A stretch of 64,000 bases of DNA, from the NCBI GenBank assembly GCA_963664585.2, contig CAXXEO010000002.1:176156-240155 (forward strand), in the 5' to 3' direction. The notes beneath the pieces are model-generated. The model saw only the letters and a list, made by a program, of their open reading frames with translations, made no database searches and was not told the DNA's origin. Of this stretch, positions 27,619 to 36,588 are shown piece by piece. Source of the stretch: G963664585 sp963664585. Its GTDB lineage: Bacteria; Bacillota; Clostridia; Oscillospirales; Ruminococcaceae. The translations under genes were made by a program, and so were the position numbers. Positions within the stretch are counted from its first letter, which is position 1, and the number at the start of each line of letters is the position of its first letter.

Positions 27619-28951
27619 TCAGAGTCCTAGTTTGTCTAAAAGCGTTTCACCAAGCTCTTCATAACCCGGCTTTCCCAGAAGTGCAAACATATTTCTTTTA
27701 TAGTTTTCCACACCTGGCTGGTCAAAGGGGTTGACAGAAAGCAGATAGCCCCCGATTGCACAGGCCTTTTCAAAGAAGTATACCATATATCCGAAGTGAA
27801 AACAGTCTATACACGCAAGTTTCAGAATCAAATTTGGCACGCCCCCCTCATTGTGGGCGAGTAGTGTCCCTATCATGGCCTTGCGATTGATCTCGCTGAG
27901 ACTGCGGCCGGTCAAAAAGCCAAGCCCGTCGCCCTCGTCGCCAGTGGGCACAGTGATATCCCTTTGTCCGTTTTCAATGTCAATCACCGTTTCAAAAAGG
28001 ATCGGGCTTCCCTCCTGAACAAACTGCCCCATCGAGTGAAGGTCGGTGGAAAAGCCCACATAGGCGGGGAAAAGGCCCTTTTTTTCTTTCCCTTCGCTTT
28101 CGCCGAAAAGCTGCTTAAGCCATTCACCCATCATGGCGAAGGAGGGTTGATAACTGACAAAGAGCTCAATATTGCGTCCCTGATCGCCAAGCAGCCGCCT
28201 GGCAGCCGCATATCGATAACATTGGTTTTTTGAAATGTCCGGAAAGTCAAACTCATGCATGGCAGCCGTGGCGCCCCGCAGGACTTCGTCTATATTTATA
28301 CCAGCCACTGCCATGGGAAGAAGCCCTACCGCAGTAAGCACAGAATACCGCCCCCCGATATCAGCGGGAATTGAAAAAACTTTCATAACCGTTTTCGTCA
28401 GCCAATCTTCTCAGGCTTCCGCTCGCCTTGTCGGTGGTGCAGTAAACCCGTTTTTTGGCATCAGAGCCATAACGGGAGTGCATATAGTCCATGATCACGC
28501 GAAAGGCAAGAGCAGGCTCGGTTGTCGTACCCGATTTGGAGATCACATTAACCGAGACGCGTTTGCCTTCACATATACTGAGTATATCTGAAAGCTGGGC
28601 GGCACAAAGGCTGTTTCCTGCAAAATAAATATCCGGGGTGTCCTTTTTCAGGCTATTGTAAAAAGGGGAACGCAAAAGCTCTATGGCCGCCCGCGCACCC
28701 AGATAAGAACCGCCGATACCCACCACAATCAAGAGGTCACTTTCCCTCTGTATGCGCTCGGCCGCCGCCTGAATGCGGACGAACTCTTCCCTGTCATAAC
28801 TTTCGGGAAGAGTGAGCCAGCCCAGAAAGTCAGATCCCGCCCCTTGGCCGCTGTGGAGAAGTCTGTGGGCCTCTTCCACCCTGGTCCTCTGCGCCTCCAA
28901 GCTCTCTTCCGATAAAGAGCCGCCTGCATAACGCATATCCAATTTGATCAT
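27619..28951 (-). pseudogene. pgi: Glucose-6-phosphate isomerase, interrupted by a +1 frameshift
   Basis: Interconverts glucose-6-phosphate and fructose-6-phosphate. Two frames together make a full-length family member of about 450 aa. The first part (28951 to about 28376) has IVVGIGGSYLGARAAIELL and VISKSGTTTEPALAF; the second (to 27619) begins after PADIGGRYSVLTAVGLLP and continues through VYFFEKACAIGGYLL. The break is in a six-T run (28374-28379): five T would read GYESFSIPADIGGR, as in intact homologues. Either a sequencing indel or a recent mutation. ATG 28951 has GAGGTGG upstream. Confidence 0.9.
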
Positions 28952-28973
28952 TTGGCCACCTCACTTTTCCTGT

Positions 28974-29073
28974 TATAGCAATATAGCAAATAAAAAAATT
29001 TGAACTCTGTTTGCCCCGCCTGCGGCAGGGCAAACAGATAAGAAGAAGATCCATCCATTTGAAAATTGCTATA
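28974..29073 (-). repeat. Family B palindromic element, copy 3 (reverse orientation)
   Basis: On the minus strand it starts TATAGCAATTTTCAAATGG and ends with a duplicated GCTATA. The stem is CTGTTTGCCC/GGGCAAACAG with the shared AGAGTTCAAATTT. It ends 23 bases upstream of the pgi start. Confidence 0.8.
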
Positions 29074-29140
29074 GGCTTATTCTATCCTATGAGTATCATT
29101 TTTTCAAGTGACACTCTGTTACAAAGCAATTATTTGTTTG

Positions 29141-30337
29141 TCATTCCTTTTTCCCCATACAAGTGGCTTCATTCCATAAAATATAAAAGGCACTTAAGGG
29201 GGTCATTTTGGCAACTGCATGGGTGGTTTTTACCGGATATTCACAGATGACCTCTTCACCCAGCATCACCGTTACCTTTCCCACTGTTTGCCCCTCTTCC
29301 ACCGGTGCTTTCAGGTCTGCCGCCATTTCAACGCGTCCGGTCAGCTTAGCCTCGCTCCCCTTGGGAACAACCAGCGACGCGGGAGCCTCCCCCTTGATCT
29401 TTGCCTCTCTCAAAACACCGCCCAGCACCTTGACGGGTGTGAGCTTTGCGGACAGATCAGGCGGGGCTACGCTTGCATAATTGGCAAAACCATAATCAAG
29501 AAGCCCACGTGCCGAGGAAAACCGATCATCACTTGATTTAGCGCCCAGTACCACCGCCACCAGAGTCAGCCCGTTTCTGGTGGCAGAAGCTGACAGGCAA
29601 AAACCAGCACCGTCGGTCGTTCCCGTTTTCAGTCCGTTTGCCCCTTCATAGAAGCGCACCAGCTTGTTGGTGTTGACAAGCTGCGTCTTTCCACCGCGGA
29701 GCTCATCCATCCAGACCGAGGTGTATTGGGTAATGGCAGGATGCGAAAGCAAGGCCTTGGACATCGTGGAAATATCTCTCGCTGTGGTGAGGTGACCTTC
29801 TGCGTCAAGACCACAGGCGTTTTTAAAGGTGGTATTGGTCATCCCCAGCTCAGCCGCCCGTTTGTTCATCATGGCCACAAAGGTGTCCTCGCTGCCGGCG
29901 ATGTGTTCACCCAGGGCCACCGAGGCGTCATTCGCGCTGGCTATAGCCGCCGCACGCAGAAGCTCGTCAACCGTCATGAGCTCGTTCGGCTCGAACCAGA
30001 TTTGCGAGCCTCCCATGGAGCTTGCGTGGGGAGAGCAGCTGACCGGATCGTTAATGGTGATGCGACCGCTGTCCAGTGCCTCCATGACCAGAAGAAGGGT
30101 CATGATTTTGGTGATTGAGGCGGGGGGCATTTTTTGATCCGCATTTTTTTCAAAAAGCACCCGTCCTGTCGACGTCTCAATCAGGATGGCGCTGGTGGCG
30201 GGAAGGTTTTCACTTACCGTTACCGCCGCGGGGAGATAATCTTCTTCCAGGGAGGCCATGTCAACAGTCTCGTTGGCAAATGAGGTAGTTGTGAGTAAGG
30301 CCGCCGCAAGCAGAGCGGCAGATATTTTTCTTAACAT
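29141..30337 (-). CDS. dacF: D-alanyl-D-alanine carboxypeptidase (PBP5/DacF type)
   Basis: 398 aa. Signal peptide (MLRKISAALLAAALL, cleavage near SFA-NE). Catalytic motifs SITK, SAN (ASANDASVALG) and KTG (GLKTGTTDGAG). The C-terminal beta-rich PBP5 domain follows, without an obvious amphipathic anchor. ATG behind GAGGTG. One of three such enzymes in the window; the symbol is by family resemblance only. Confidence 0.88.
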   Translation of the reverse strand: MLRKISAALLAAALLTTTSFANETVDMASLEEDYLPAAVTVSENLPATSAILIETSTGRVLFEKNADQKMPPASITKIMTLLLVMEALDSGRITINDPVSCSPHASSMGGSQIWFEPNELMTVDELLRAAAIASANDASVALGEHIAGSEDTFVAMMNKRAAELGMTNTTFKNACGLDAEGHLTTARDISTMSKALLSHPAITQYTSVWMDELRGGKTQLVNTNKLVRFYEGANGLKTGTTDGAGFCLSASATRNGLTLVAVVLGAKSSDDRFSSARGLLDYGFANYASVAPPDLSAKLTPVKVLGGVLREAKIKGEAPASLVVPKGSEAKLTGRVEMAADLKAPVEEGQTVGKVTVMLGEEVICEYPVKTTHAVAKMTPLSAFYILWNEATCMGKKE

Positions 30338-30769
30338 ATCAGCACCTCGTCTATTCAGGATGTGAAACGAAGGATGTTTTTACCCTCGCCTCGGCTTTTT
30401 ATGGATTATATCTAATTGTATGCATGGCCAATGGGAAAAAATGCGGAGGTGATGCGGCTTGTATTCCTGCCATTTTTTTATTATAATGAACTTTAACGGA
30501 AACGCGTTTCACAGATGCCGAATAAAGCGTGTCCTATCCGGATAAACGGCTCATCTATTTGTTTAATTTGACAGAAAAAATGGAAAATCGCTATAGCATG
30601 CCCGCGCTGCCCGATAAGACGAACCGATTGGCTTTTTTCTACTATAGTTGATTCACTTGAAAACAAGCTTGTGATTTCTTCCCCCGCCGAAGGCGGGGGA
30701 AGAAAATGACGTTTTACATATAGCCAGTTTCTAAGCTAATTGGCTATATATAAAGAAAGGATGGCACTT
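30338..30769. promoter_or_regulatory. Divergent gap dacF/mtaB
   Basis: Non-coding. A TATAAT box for dacF lies at 30410-30405 on the minus strand, with a poor -35. The R1 repeat occupies 30643-30748 and its right end is about 4 bases from the mtaB ribosome site AAAGAAAGG. Confidence 0.5.
30643..30748 (+). repeat. 106-bp palindromic element, family R, copy R1
   Basis: Starts TATAGTTGATTCACTTGAAAAC, central hairpin CTTCCCCCGCC-GAA-GGCGGGGGAAG, then AAAATGACGTTTTA, and ends TCTAAGCTAATTGGCTATA. The ends form an imperfect terminal inverted repeat. No coding capacity. Confidence 0.9.
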
Positions 30770-32035
30770 ATGCGGGTTTGCTTTTATACTTTGGGCTGTA
30801 AGGTCAATCAGTACGAAACCCAAGCGCTATCCGGCCTTTTTGCAGACAACGGATACACCGTCACAAATGGGCCTGCAGAGCTTTTTGTGGTCAACTCCTG
30901 CACAGTTACTGCCCAATCCGACCACAAGGTAGAAAAGCTCTGCCGCCGCCTCCGCCGGGAATATCCCACCGCTGTGATCGCCCTTACCGGTTGTATCCCC
31001 CAAGGAGCACCTGAGCGCGCGGCCCTGATGACCGATGCGGATATTGTAACCGGTTCCAAAGACCGGGCCGGGCTTTTGCATGCAGTAAACGAATTTTTGA
31101 AAACTGGCGCTCGTGTGGTGCGCATCTCCCCCTATGAGGCGGGCGACCCATTTGAAAATCTGCATATCGACAGCTTCGAAGGCCACACCAGGGCCTTTTT
31201 AAAGATACAGGACGGCTGTGAACGGGGTTGTGCTTACTGCATTATTCCCAAGGTGAGAGGCAGCGTACGCTCAAAAGACCCGGGTGAACTGGCAAATGAA
31301 CTTTCTTCCCTTGCCGCCGCCGGCTACAAAGAGGTGGTTCTGGTGGGCATCAATCTCGCCCTTTATGGGCGGGAACGGGGGCTTCGGTTGATCGATGCCG
31401 TACGAATAGCCTGTGGCACCGATGGGATTGAGCGCGTTCGTCTGGGGTCCACCGAATTTGACCTCATCGGAGATTCCGATTTTTTGGCGATGTCCAAATT
31501 TGAAAAACTATGCCCCCATTTTCACCTGCCGCTTCAGTCCGGCTGCGACCGCACTTTAAAGCGGATGAACAGGCGATATACCACACAAGATTACCGCCGC
31601 ACCGTCGAGCTGATTCGCCGCCACTACCACAATCCCGCCATCACTGCCGACATCATCGTCGGGCTTCCCGGGGAAGACGAAGCGCAATTTTGCGAAACCA
31701 TGGATTTTGTGCGTTCGATCGACCTTGCAGACGCCCATCTGTTTCCCTATTCGGCGCGTGAGGGGACACAGGCCGCCGCCATGAGTGGCCAACTTTCCCA
31801 GACGGAGAAGAATTTACGACTTAAAAGACTTGCCGAAGCAGTAAACGAGAGCAGACAGCGCTTTCTGGAAAGTCAGCTTGGACTTACTGCCAGAGTGCTC
31901 TTTCAACGCGGTGGAAACGGATATACAGAAAACTACACGCTTGTCACCACGGAGTCGCCCCCTCCTCCTGGGAAAATCAGAGAGGTTCTTCTCAAAGAAG
32001 TTTGCGGCGAGGGCTGTTTTGGAGCTGTCATATGA
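30770..32035 (+). CDS. mtaB: tRNA (N6-threonylcarbamoyladenosine(37)-C2)-methylthiotransferase
   Basis: 421 aa. Converts t6A37 to ms2t6A37. The N-terminal methylthiotransferase domain starts MRVCFYTLGCKVNQYETQAL, with the cluster cysteines in CKVNQYE, VNSCTVT and TGCIPQG. The radical-SAM motif is CERGCAYCIIPKVRG, and a C-terminal TRAM-like segment follows. Two ATGs compete (30761 and 30770); 30770 has AAAGAAAGG at 9 bases and matches the family start. Its last codons are echoed by a degenerate repeat just downstream. Confidence 0.94.
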   Translation: MRVCFYTLGCKVNQYETQALSGLFADNGYTVTNGPAELFVVNSCTVTAQSDHKVEKLCRRLRREYPTAVIALTGCIPQGAPERAALMTDADIVTGSKDRAGLLHAVNEFLKTGARVVRISPYEAGDPFENLHIDSFEGHTRAFLKIQDGCERGCAYCIIPKVRGSVRSKDPGELANELSSLAAAGYKEVVLVGINLALYGRERGLRLIDAVRIACGTDGIERVRLGSTEFDLIGDSDFLAMSKFEKLCPHFHLPLQSGCDRTLKRMNRRYTTQDYRRTVELIRRHYHNPAITADIIVGLPGEDEAQFCETMDFVRSIDLADAHLFPYSAREGTQAAAMSGQLSQTEKNLRLKRLAEAVNESRQRFLESQLGLTARVLFQRGGNGYTENYTLVTTESPPPPGKIREVLLKEVCGEGCFGAVI

Positions 32036-32204
32036 TAAGCAGCTGCAGATTGCAACCAATATAAGACTGCCCTCCCTCGGGGAGATTAAACAGCTTTTTC
32101 CCACAAAGTTTTGCGGCGAGCGCTGCTTTGAAACTGTGGATATAATAAAATAGTGACTGTCAAACAGAGCCGGCACCGCCGGTTTATAGAATAGGAGTGG
32201 GGAT
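32036..32204 (+). other. mtaB-purL gap with degenerate copy of the mtaB tail
   Basis: Bases about 32077-32155 read GEIKQLFPTKFCGERCFETVDII in one frame, recognisably similar to the mtaB C-terminus GKIREVLLKEVCGEGCFGAVI. The DNA AGTTTGCGGCGAG and AGTTTTGCGGCGAG are shared. It is out of frame with mtaB. A small CCGGC-ACC-GCCGG hairpin lies near 32170. Confidence 0.6.
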
Positions 32205-35200
32205 ATGCCGGTTTTTAAACTGTATGTTGAAAAAAAAGAGCCATTCGCTGTAGAGGCCTCCTCGGCCTTTGCTAACCTTACGGGGGCTTTGGGCCTTTCA
32301 GGTCTAAAAAGGGTGCGAATACTCAACCGATATTTTTTGGAAGGGATCAGCACAGGGGACTTTGATGCTGCCAAAAAAACAATCCTTTCCGAACCGCAGG
32401 TGGACAAGACCTATGAGGAGCTGCCCGATTGCGATCATGGGGTGGTTTTTGCCACCATGTACCTGCCCGGCCAGTTCGACCAGCGGGCGGACAGCGCCAG
32501 CCAGTGCATCCAGATCATGACGCAGAAAGAGCGCCCTGCTGTCGCCTCGGCCCGGGTTTATATCCTCGAAGGGACGCTCAGCCCAGCTGAAATCGCCGCG
32601 GTCAAGGATTATCTCATCAACCCGGTAGAAATGTGCGAAGCTTCTCTTGCCATTCCCGAAACACTGCATGTGGATTATCCCGTGCCCGACGACATCAGAA
32701 TCCTGACAGGCTTTACCTCCCTTGGTGTTGACGAGTTGACTGAGCTTGTCACAACACTTGGGCTGGCCATGGATAACGCGGACATTGCTTTCTGCCAACA
32801 GTATTTCAGAGAAGAGGGCCGTGACCCCACCCTGACTGAAATCCGTCTGATTGACACTTACTGGTCCGATCACTGCCGCCACACCACCTTCTCCACCCAT
32901 ATCAAAGAAATTAATATCGAACCAGCCTATGTGCGCCAAAGCTTTGAGGAATACCTCGAACTCAGGAAATATGTTTATGGCGATAAAGACCGCCCGATCA
33001 CCCTGATGGACATCGCCACTATCGGCGCAAAGGCGCTCCGAAAGGCGGGGCATTTGGAGGATTTGGACTCCTCGGAGGAAATTAACGCCTGTTCTGTCAA
33101 GATCAGCGTGGATGTGGACGGAGAAGAGCAGGATTGGCTTCTGATGTTCAAGAACGAAACCCACAACCACCCCACTGAAATTGAACCATTCGGCGGCGCT
33201 GCCACCTGTCTCGGTGGGGCCATCCGCGACCCCCTGTCCGGCCGAAGCTATGTTTATCAGGCCATGCGTCTCACCGGCGCGGCAGACCCCCTCGTCCCCG
33301 TTTCCAAAGCCTTAAAGGGCAAGCTCCCCCAGAGAAAGATTGTCACGTCAGCGGCCGCAGGATACTCCTCCTATGGTAACCAGATCGGACTTTCCACCGG
33401 CCATGTGGCCGAGATATACCATCCCGGCTATGTGGCCAAACGGATGGAGGTTGGTGCGGTCATCGGTGCCGCCCCTGCGAAAAATGTCATTCGCCTGACC
33501 CCCGCCCCCGGTGATGTGATCATTCTGCTCGGCGGAAAAACCGGTCGGGACGGCTGCGGCGGTGCTACTGGCTCATCCAAATCCCATACCCTTGAAAGTC
33601 TTGCCCAGTGCGGTGCCGAAGTGCAAAAGGGCAATGCCCCCGAAGAACGTAAAATCCAGCGCCTATTCCGGGATCCGTCTGTTACGCAGATGATCAAAAG
33701 GTGTAACGACTTTGGAGCAGGCGGCGTTTCTGTCGCCATCGGCGAGTTGGCCGACAGCCTCAAAATCAATCTCGACGCTGTTCCCAAAAAGTACGATGGC
33801 CTTGACGGCACCGAGCTTGCGATCAGTGAATCACAGGAAAGAATGGCCGTGGTTGTTGCGCCGGAGGATACTGAACGCTTCATCTCCCTCGCGTCAGTAG
33901 AAAATTTGCAAGCAACTCCCGTTGCTCTTGTCACCGATAGCGGCCGACTGGAGATGGACTGGCGTGGCAGACAGATCGTCAGTCTCTCCCGCCGCTTCCT
34001 CGACTCAAACGGCGCGTCCAGAGCCACCAATGTTGCCGTCGGCGAGGCGACAGAGGACATGAACAGCTTTTTCCCCGGCAGAGGAGAGAGCTTCCGCCAG
34101 CGCATGGAGGATCTTGTCACCGATCTCAACGTCTGCTCACAGAAAGGTCTTGTGGAACGGTTTGACTCCACCATCGGGGCGGGAAGCGTCCTTCTGCCCT
34201 TCGGCGGGCGTACCCAGAACACCCCGACGCAGGCTATGGCGGCTAAAATCCCCGTTTTAGGTGGAGAAACCGACACCGCCTCCGTGATGGCGTGGGGCTT
34301 AAACCCCTATATATCTGAAAAATCCCCTTACCATGGTGCCGTATACGCCGTTACCGAATCCGTGGCGAAGGTCATCGCCGCCGGTGGGAGCCTCCATAGC
34401 ACCCACCTCTCATTTCAGGAGTATTTTGAGCGTTTAAAGGACCAACCCGAGCGTTGGGGCAAACCTTTCTCTGCCCTTCTTGGCGCACTGAAAGCCCAGA
34501 TTGAGCTGGGTATCGCGGCCATCGGCGGCAAGGATTCTATGTCCGGCAGCTTTGAGGAGATTGACGTCCCGCCCACCCTTATTTCTTTCGCCGTGTCCAC
34601 CGCCAAAGCCTCGCAGGTCATCTCCCCTGAGTTTAAACGTGAGGGAAGCTATATCTACTTTGCCGCCCCTCGCCTTGACAAGGATGGCCTGCCCGACTGG
34701 GGTGACCTCAGATGGGTGTATAACATGGTCGAGGGGATGATCCGCAATGGCAAAGCAATCTCGGTTTGGATCTCTGGCTTTGGTGGCATCGCGGAAGCGC
34801 TCTTTAAAATGTCCCTCGGCAACCGTATCGGCGTCGAGTTTCACAGCGCGCTCAACACCGATTCTCTCTTTGGGAGTCAGCTCGGCGGCTTTATCCTTGA
34901 GTGTCCCACACCGGTGGATGACATGAACATGGAGTTCATCGGCCGTACCTGCCATGAATTTGTACTGAAGGGCACAGGAGAAAAGATTGACCTCGCACAG
35001 CTCGAAAAGCTCTGGGAGCAGCAGCTTTCTCCCGTATTCCCCCACCGCCTATCAGACGAAGACGAGTCGAAACCCGCAGCTTTCGCCTATACTGCGGGCC
35101 CCCGCTGCCATGCTCCCGCTATGAAAGTGGCGAAACCCCGGGTACTGATCCCCGCCTTTGCGGGCACCAACTGCGAATACGACACCGCCCGTGCCTTCAC

Positions 35201-35930
35201 CCTTGCGGGGGGAGAGGCTGAGACCTTCATCGTGAGGAATCTGTCCGCATCGGACATCGAATGGTCGGTGAGCGAATTTGAGAAACGGATTCGCCAAAGC
35301 CAGATTATCGCCATCCCCGGCGGCTTCTCCGGTGGCGACGAACCGGATGGCTCAGGTAAGTTTATTACCGCCTTCTTCCGGAATCCCTCTATTCGGGATG
35401 CAGTCACCGACCTTCTGAAAAACAGGGATGGGCTGATGCTTGGTATCTGTAATGGCTTCCAAGCCCTTATCAAACTGGGTCTCGTGCCATATGGCGAAAT
35501 TCTGGAGACGGATGCTGACTCGCCCACACTAACCTTCAATCGCATTGGCCGCCACCAATCCAAGCTGGTGAGTCTGCGAGTAGCCTCCAACCTCTCACCG
35601 TGGCTTGCCCGCTGCAAAGTTGGGGAGACCTATATCGCACCGGTTTCCCACGGCGAAGGGCGTTTCGTCGCCAGTCCCGCTCAGATCGCGGAAATGGCCG
35701 CTCATGGCCAAATCGCCAGCCAGTATGTGGACATGGACGGACAGCCCTCGATGGATACCCGCTTCAACCCGAATTTTTCTACCGACGCAATCGAAGCGAT
35801 TACCTCCCCCGACGGACGTATTTTCGGCCGGATGGCTCACTCAGAACGCATGGGCGAAAACCTTTATAAGGGCGTCCCCGGTGTTTCTTGGCAGGATATC
35901 TTTAAGGCGGGCGTAGATTATTACCGGTAA
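32205..35930 (+). CDS. purL: Phosphoribosylformylglycinamidine synthase, single-chain
   Basis: 1241 aa. Fourth step of purine synthesis: FGAR + Gln + ATP to FGAM. It fuses the PurS-like N-terminus, two AIRS-type synthase halves (TYWSDHCRHTTF, MFKNETHNHPTEIEPFGGA, GGKDSMSGSF) and a C-terminal glutaminase with PAFAGTNCEYD, PGGFSGGDEPDGSGK, nucleophile Cys in GICNGFQALI, and SHGEGRF. This is the clostridial large-PurL arrangement, so no separate purQ or purS is needed. ATG behind AGGAGTGGGG. No other purine gene is nearby. Confidence 0.97.
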   Translation: MPVFKLYVEKKEPFAVEASSAFANLTGALGLSGLKRVRILNRYFLEGISTGDFDAAKKTILSEPQVDKTYEELPDCDHGVVFATMYLPGQFDQRADSASQCIQIMTQKERPAVASARVYILEGTLSPAEIAAVKDYLINPVEMCEASLAIPETLHVDYPVPDDIRILTGFTSLGVDELTELVTTLGLAMDNADIAFCQQYFREEGRDPTLTEIRLIDTYWSDHCRHTTFSTHIKEINIEPAYVRQSFEEYLELRKYVYGDKDRPITLMDIATIGAKALRKAGHLEDLDSSEEINACSVKISVDVDGEEQDWLLMFKNETHNHPTEIEPFGGAATCLGGAIRDPLSGRSYVYQAMRLTGAADPLVPVSKALKGKLPQRKIVTSAAAGYSSYGNQIGLSTGHVAEIYHPGYVAKRMEVGAVIGAAPAKNVIRLTPAPGDVIILLGGKTGRDGCGGATGSSKSHTLESLAQCGAEVQKGNAPEERKIQRLFRDPSVTQMIKRCNDFGAGGVSVAIGELADSLKINLDAVPKKYDGLDGTELAISESQERMAVVVAPEDTERFISLASVENLQATPVALVTDSGRLEMDWRGRQIVSLSRRFLDSNGASRATNVAVGEATEDMNSFFPGRGESFRQRMEDLVTDLNVCSQKGLVERFDSTIGAGSVLLPFGGRTQNTPTQAMAAKIPVLGGETDTASVMAWGLNPYISEKSPYHGAVYAVTESVAKVIAAGGSLHSTHLSFQEYFERLKDQPERWGKPFSALLGALKAQIELGIAAIGGKDSMSGSFEEIDVPPTLISFAVSTAKASQVISPEFKREGSYIYFAAPRLDKDGLPDWGDLRWVYNMVEGMIRNGKAISVWISGFGGIAEALFKMSLGNRIGVEFHSALNTDSLFGSQLGGFILECPTPVDDMNMEFIGRTCHEFVLKGTGEKIDLAQLEKLWEQQLSPVFPHRLSDEDESKPAAFAYTAGPRCHAPAMKVAKPRVLIPAFAGTNCEYDTARAFTLAGGEAETFIVRNLSASDIEWSVSEFEKRIRQSQIIAIPGGFSGGDEPDGSGKFITAFFRNPSIRDAVTDLLKNRDGLMLGICNGFQALIKLGLVPYGEILETDADSPTLTFNRIGRHQSKLVSLRVASNLSPWLARCKVGETYIAPVSHGEGRFVASPAQIAEMAAHGQIASQYVDMDGQPSMDTRFNPNFSTDAIEAITSPDGRIFGRMAHSERMGENLYKGVPGVSWQDIFKAGVDYYR

Positions 35931-35950
35931 TGCTAATCAATTGCATTCAT

Positions 35951-35988
35951 AAAAGGCGGCAGGCTCTGTAGAGCCTGCCGCCTTTTGG
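35951..35988. terminator. Terminator of purL (bidirectional)
   Basis: AAAAGGCGGCAGGCTC-TGTA-GAGCCTGCCGCCTTTT. T-run on the plus strand and A-run before the stem, so it can also serve the small minus-strand gene whose stop codon abuts it. Confidence 0.9.
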
Positions 35989-36138
35989 TTATTGGCTATT
36001 CGGTTTTACTATTTTCACAGGAAGGTCATTAGAATCTACATATATCTCCTCTGTTTTTTCCTGTACCGTTTTTAATTCTTCCATCACATCTGTTATTTTG
36101 TTAAAAAGCATACTGTACATCTTTTGATAATCCGGCAT
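35989..36138 (-). CDS. 49-aa conserved-type small protein
   Basis: Starts MPDYQKMYSMLFNKITDVME and continues as a Glu/Lys-rich helix to an EEIYVDSND tail. Short proteins with an MPDYxKMYxxLFNxITDxxE start occur in gut clostridia (recalled, not checked); function unknown. The ribosome site TAGGAGGA is strong and 6 bases from ATG 36138. The stop lies against the purL terminator. It is divergent from the ribbon-helix-helix-like gene. Confidence 0.75.
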   Translation of the reverse strand: MPDYQKMYSMLFNKITDVMEELKTVQEKTEEIYVDSNDLPVKIVKPNSQ

Positions 36139-36241
36139 AGCCGTATCCTCCTAATTTTTAATCACATTAATTATAACATAAATTATAACATATTAATTAC
36201 TCGATTTCAAACATATAATTTGTTTGAAAGCAGGTGAAAAG

Positions 36242-36430
36242 ATGAGCGAAGAGAAAATTATTATTAAATCTAAATCCAAAGGTGAAGATGGGTATAAAAC
36301 TTTTTCGATCCGCATCAAAACGGATACAGTTGCTAAGATTAATGAACTGGTTTTAAAAAGCGGACGAAGCAGAAATGAACTGATTGGAATTTTTCTTGAA
36401 TACGCAGCCGCAAACTGCAAGATTATATAA
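36242..36430 (+). CDS. Small ribbon-helix-helix-like DNA-binding protein
   Basis: 62 aa. KTFSIRIKTDTVAKINELVLKSGRSRNELI has the shape of an Arc/MetJ/CopG fold: one beta strand with alternating residues, then two helices split by GRSRNE. Likely a DNA-binding protein; no toxin partner is evident beside it. ATG 36242 follows GCAGGTG; an in-frame TTG lies 18 bases upstream. AT-rich like its neighbours. Confidence 0.7.
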   Translation: MSEEKIIIKSKSKGEDGYKTFSIRIKTDTVAKINELVLKSGRSRNELIGIFLEYAAANCKII

Positions 36431-36529
36431 AAAATAGTTTAATATAAGAAGTAATCTTTATAAAACCGTTACTAACTATAATTTATTACACAATTTTAAA
36501 GTAAAACCAAATCGTTTGGAGGAACAAGC

Positions 36530-36553
36530 GTGTTGTTATTAAGTTTGAAATAG
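36530..36553 (+). other. Possible leader peptide upstream of the HD gene
   Basis: TTTGGAGGAAC precedes GTGTTGTTATTAAGTTTGAAATAG (VLLLSLK, then stop). It could be a 7-codon leader or the remnant of a deleted gene. Confidence 0.3.
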
Positions 36554-36588
36554 TATAAATAACTAAATAAAAAAGGGGGCCATTTGTT

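Noticed and set aside
28361..28386. Programmed +1 frameshift in pgi
   Set aside because: No slippery codon context, stop-codon stall or downstream structure that would suggest programming; a homopolymer indel explains it.
32304..34276. Long minus-strand open frames inside purL
   Set aside because: They are antisense to a full-length purL with all motifs; no ribosome sites and no recognisable domains.
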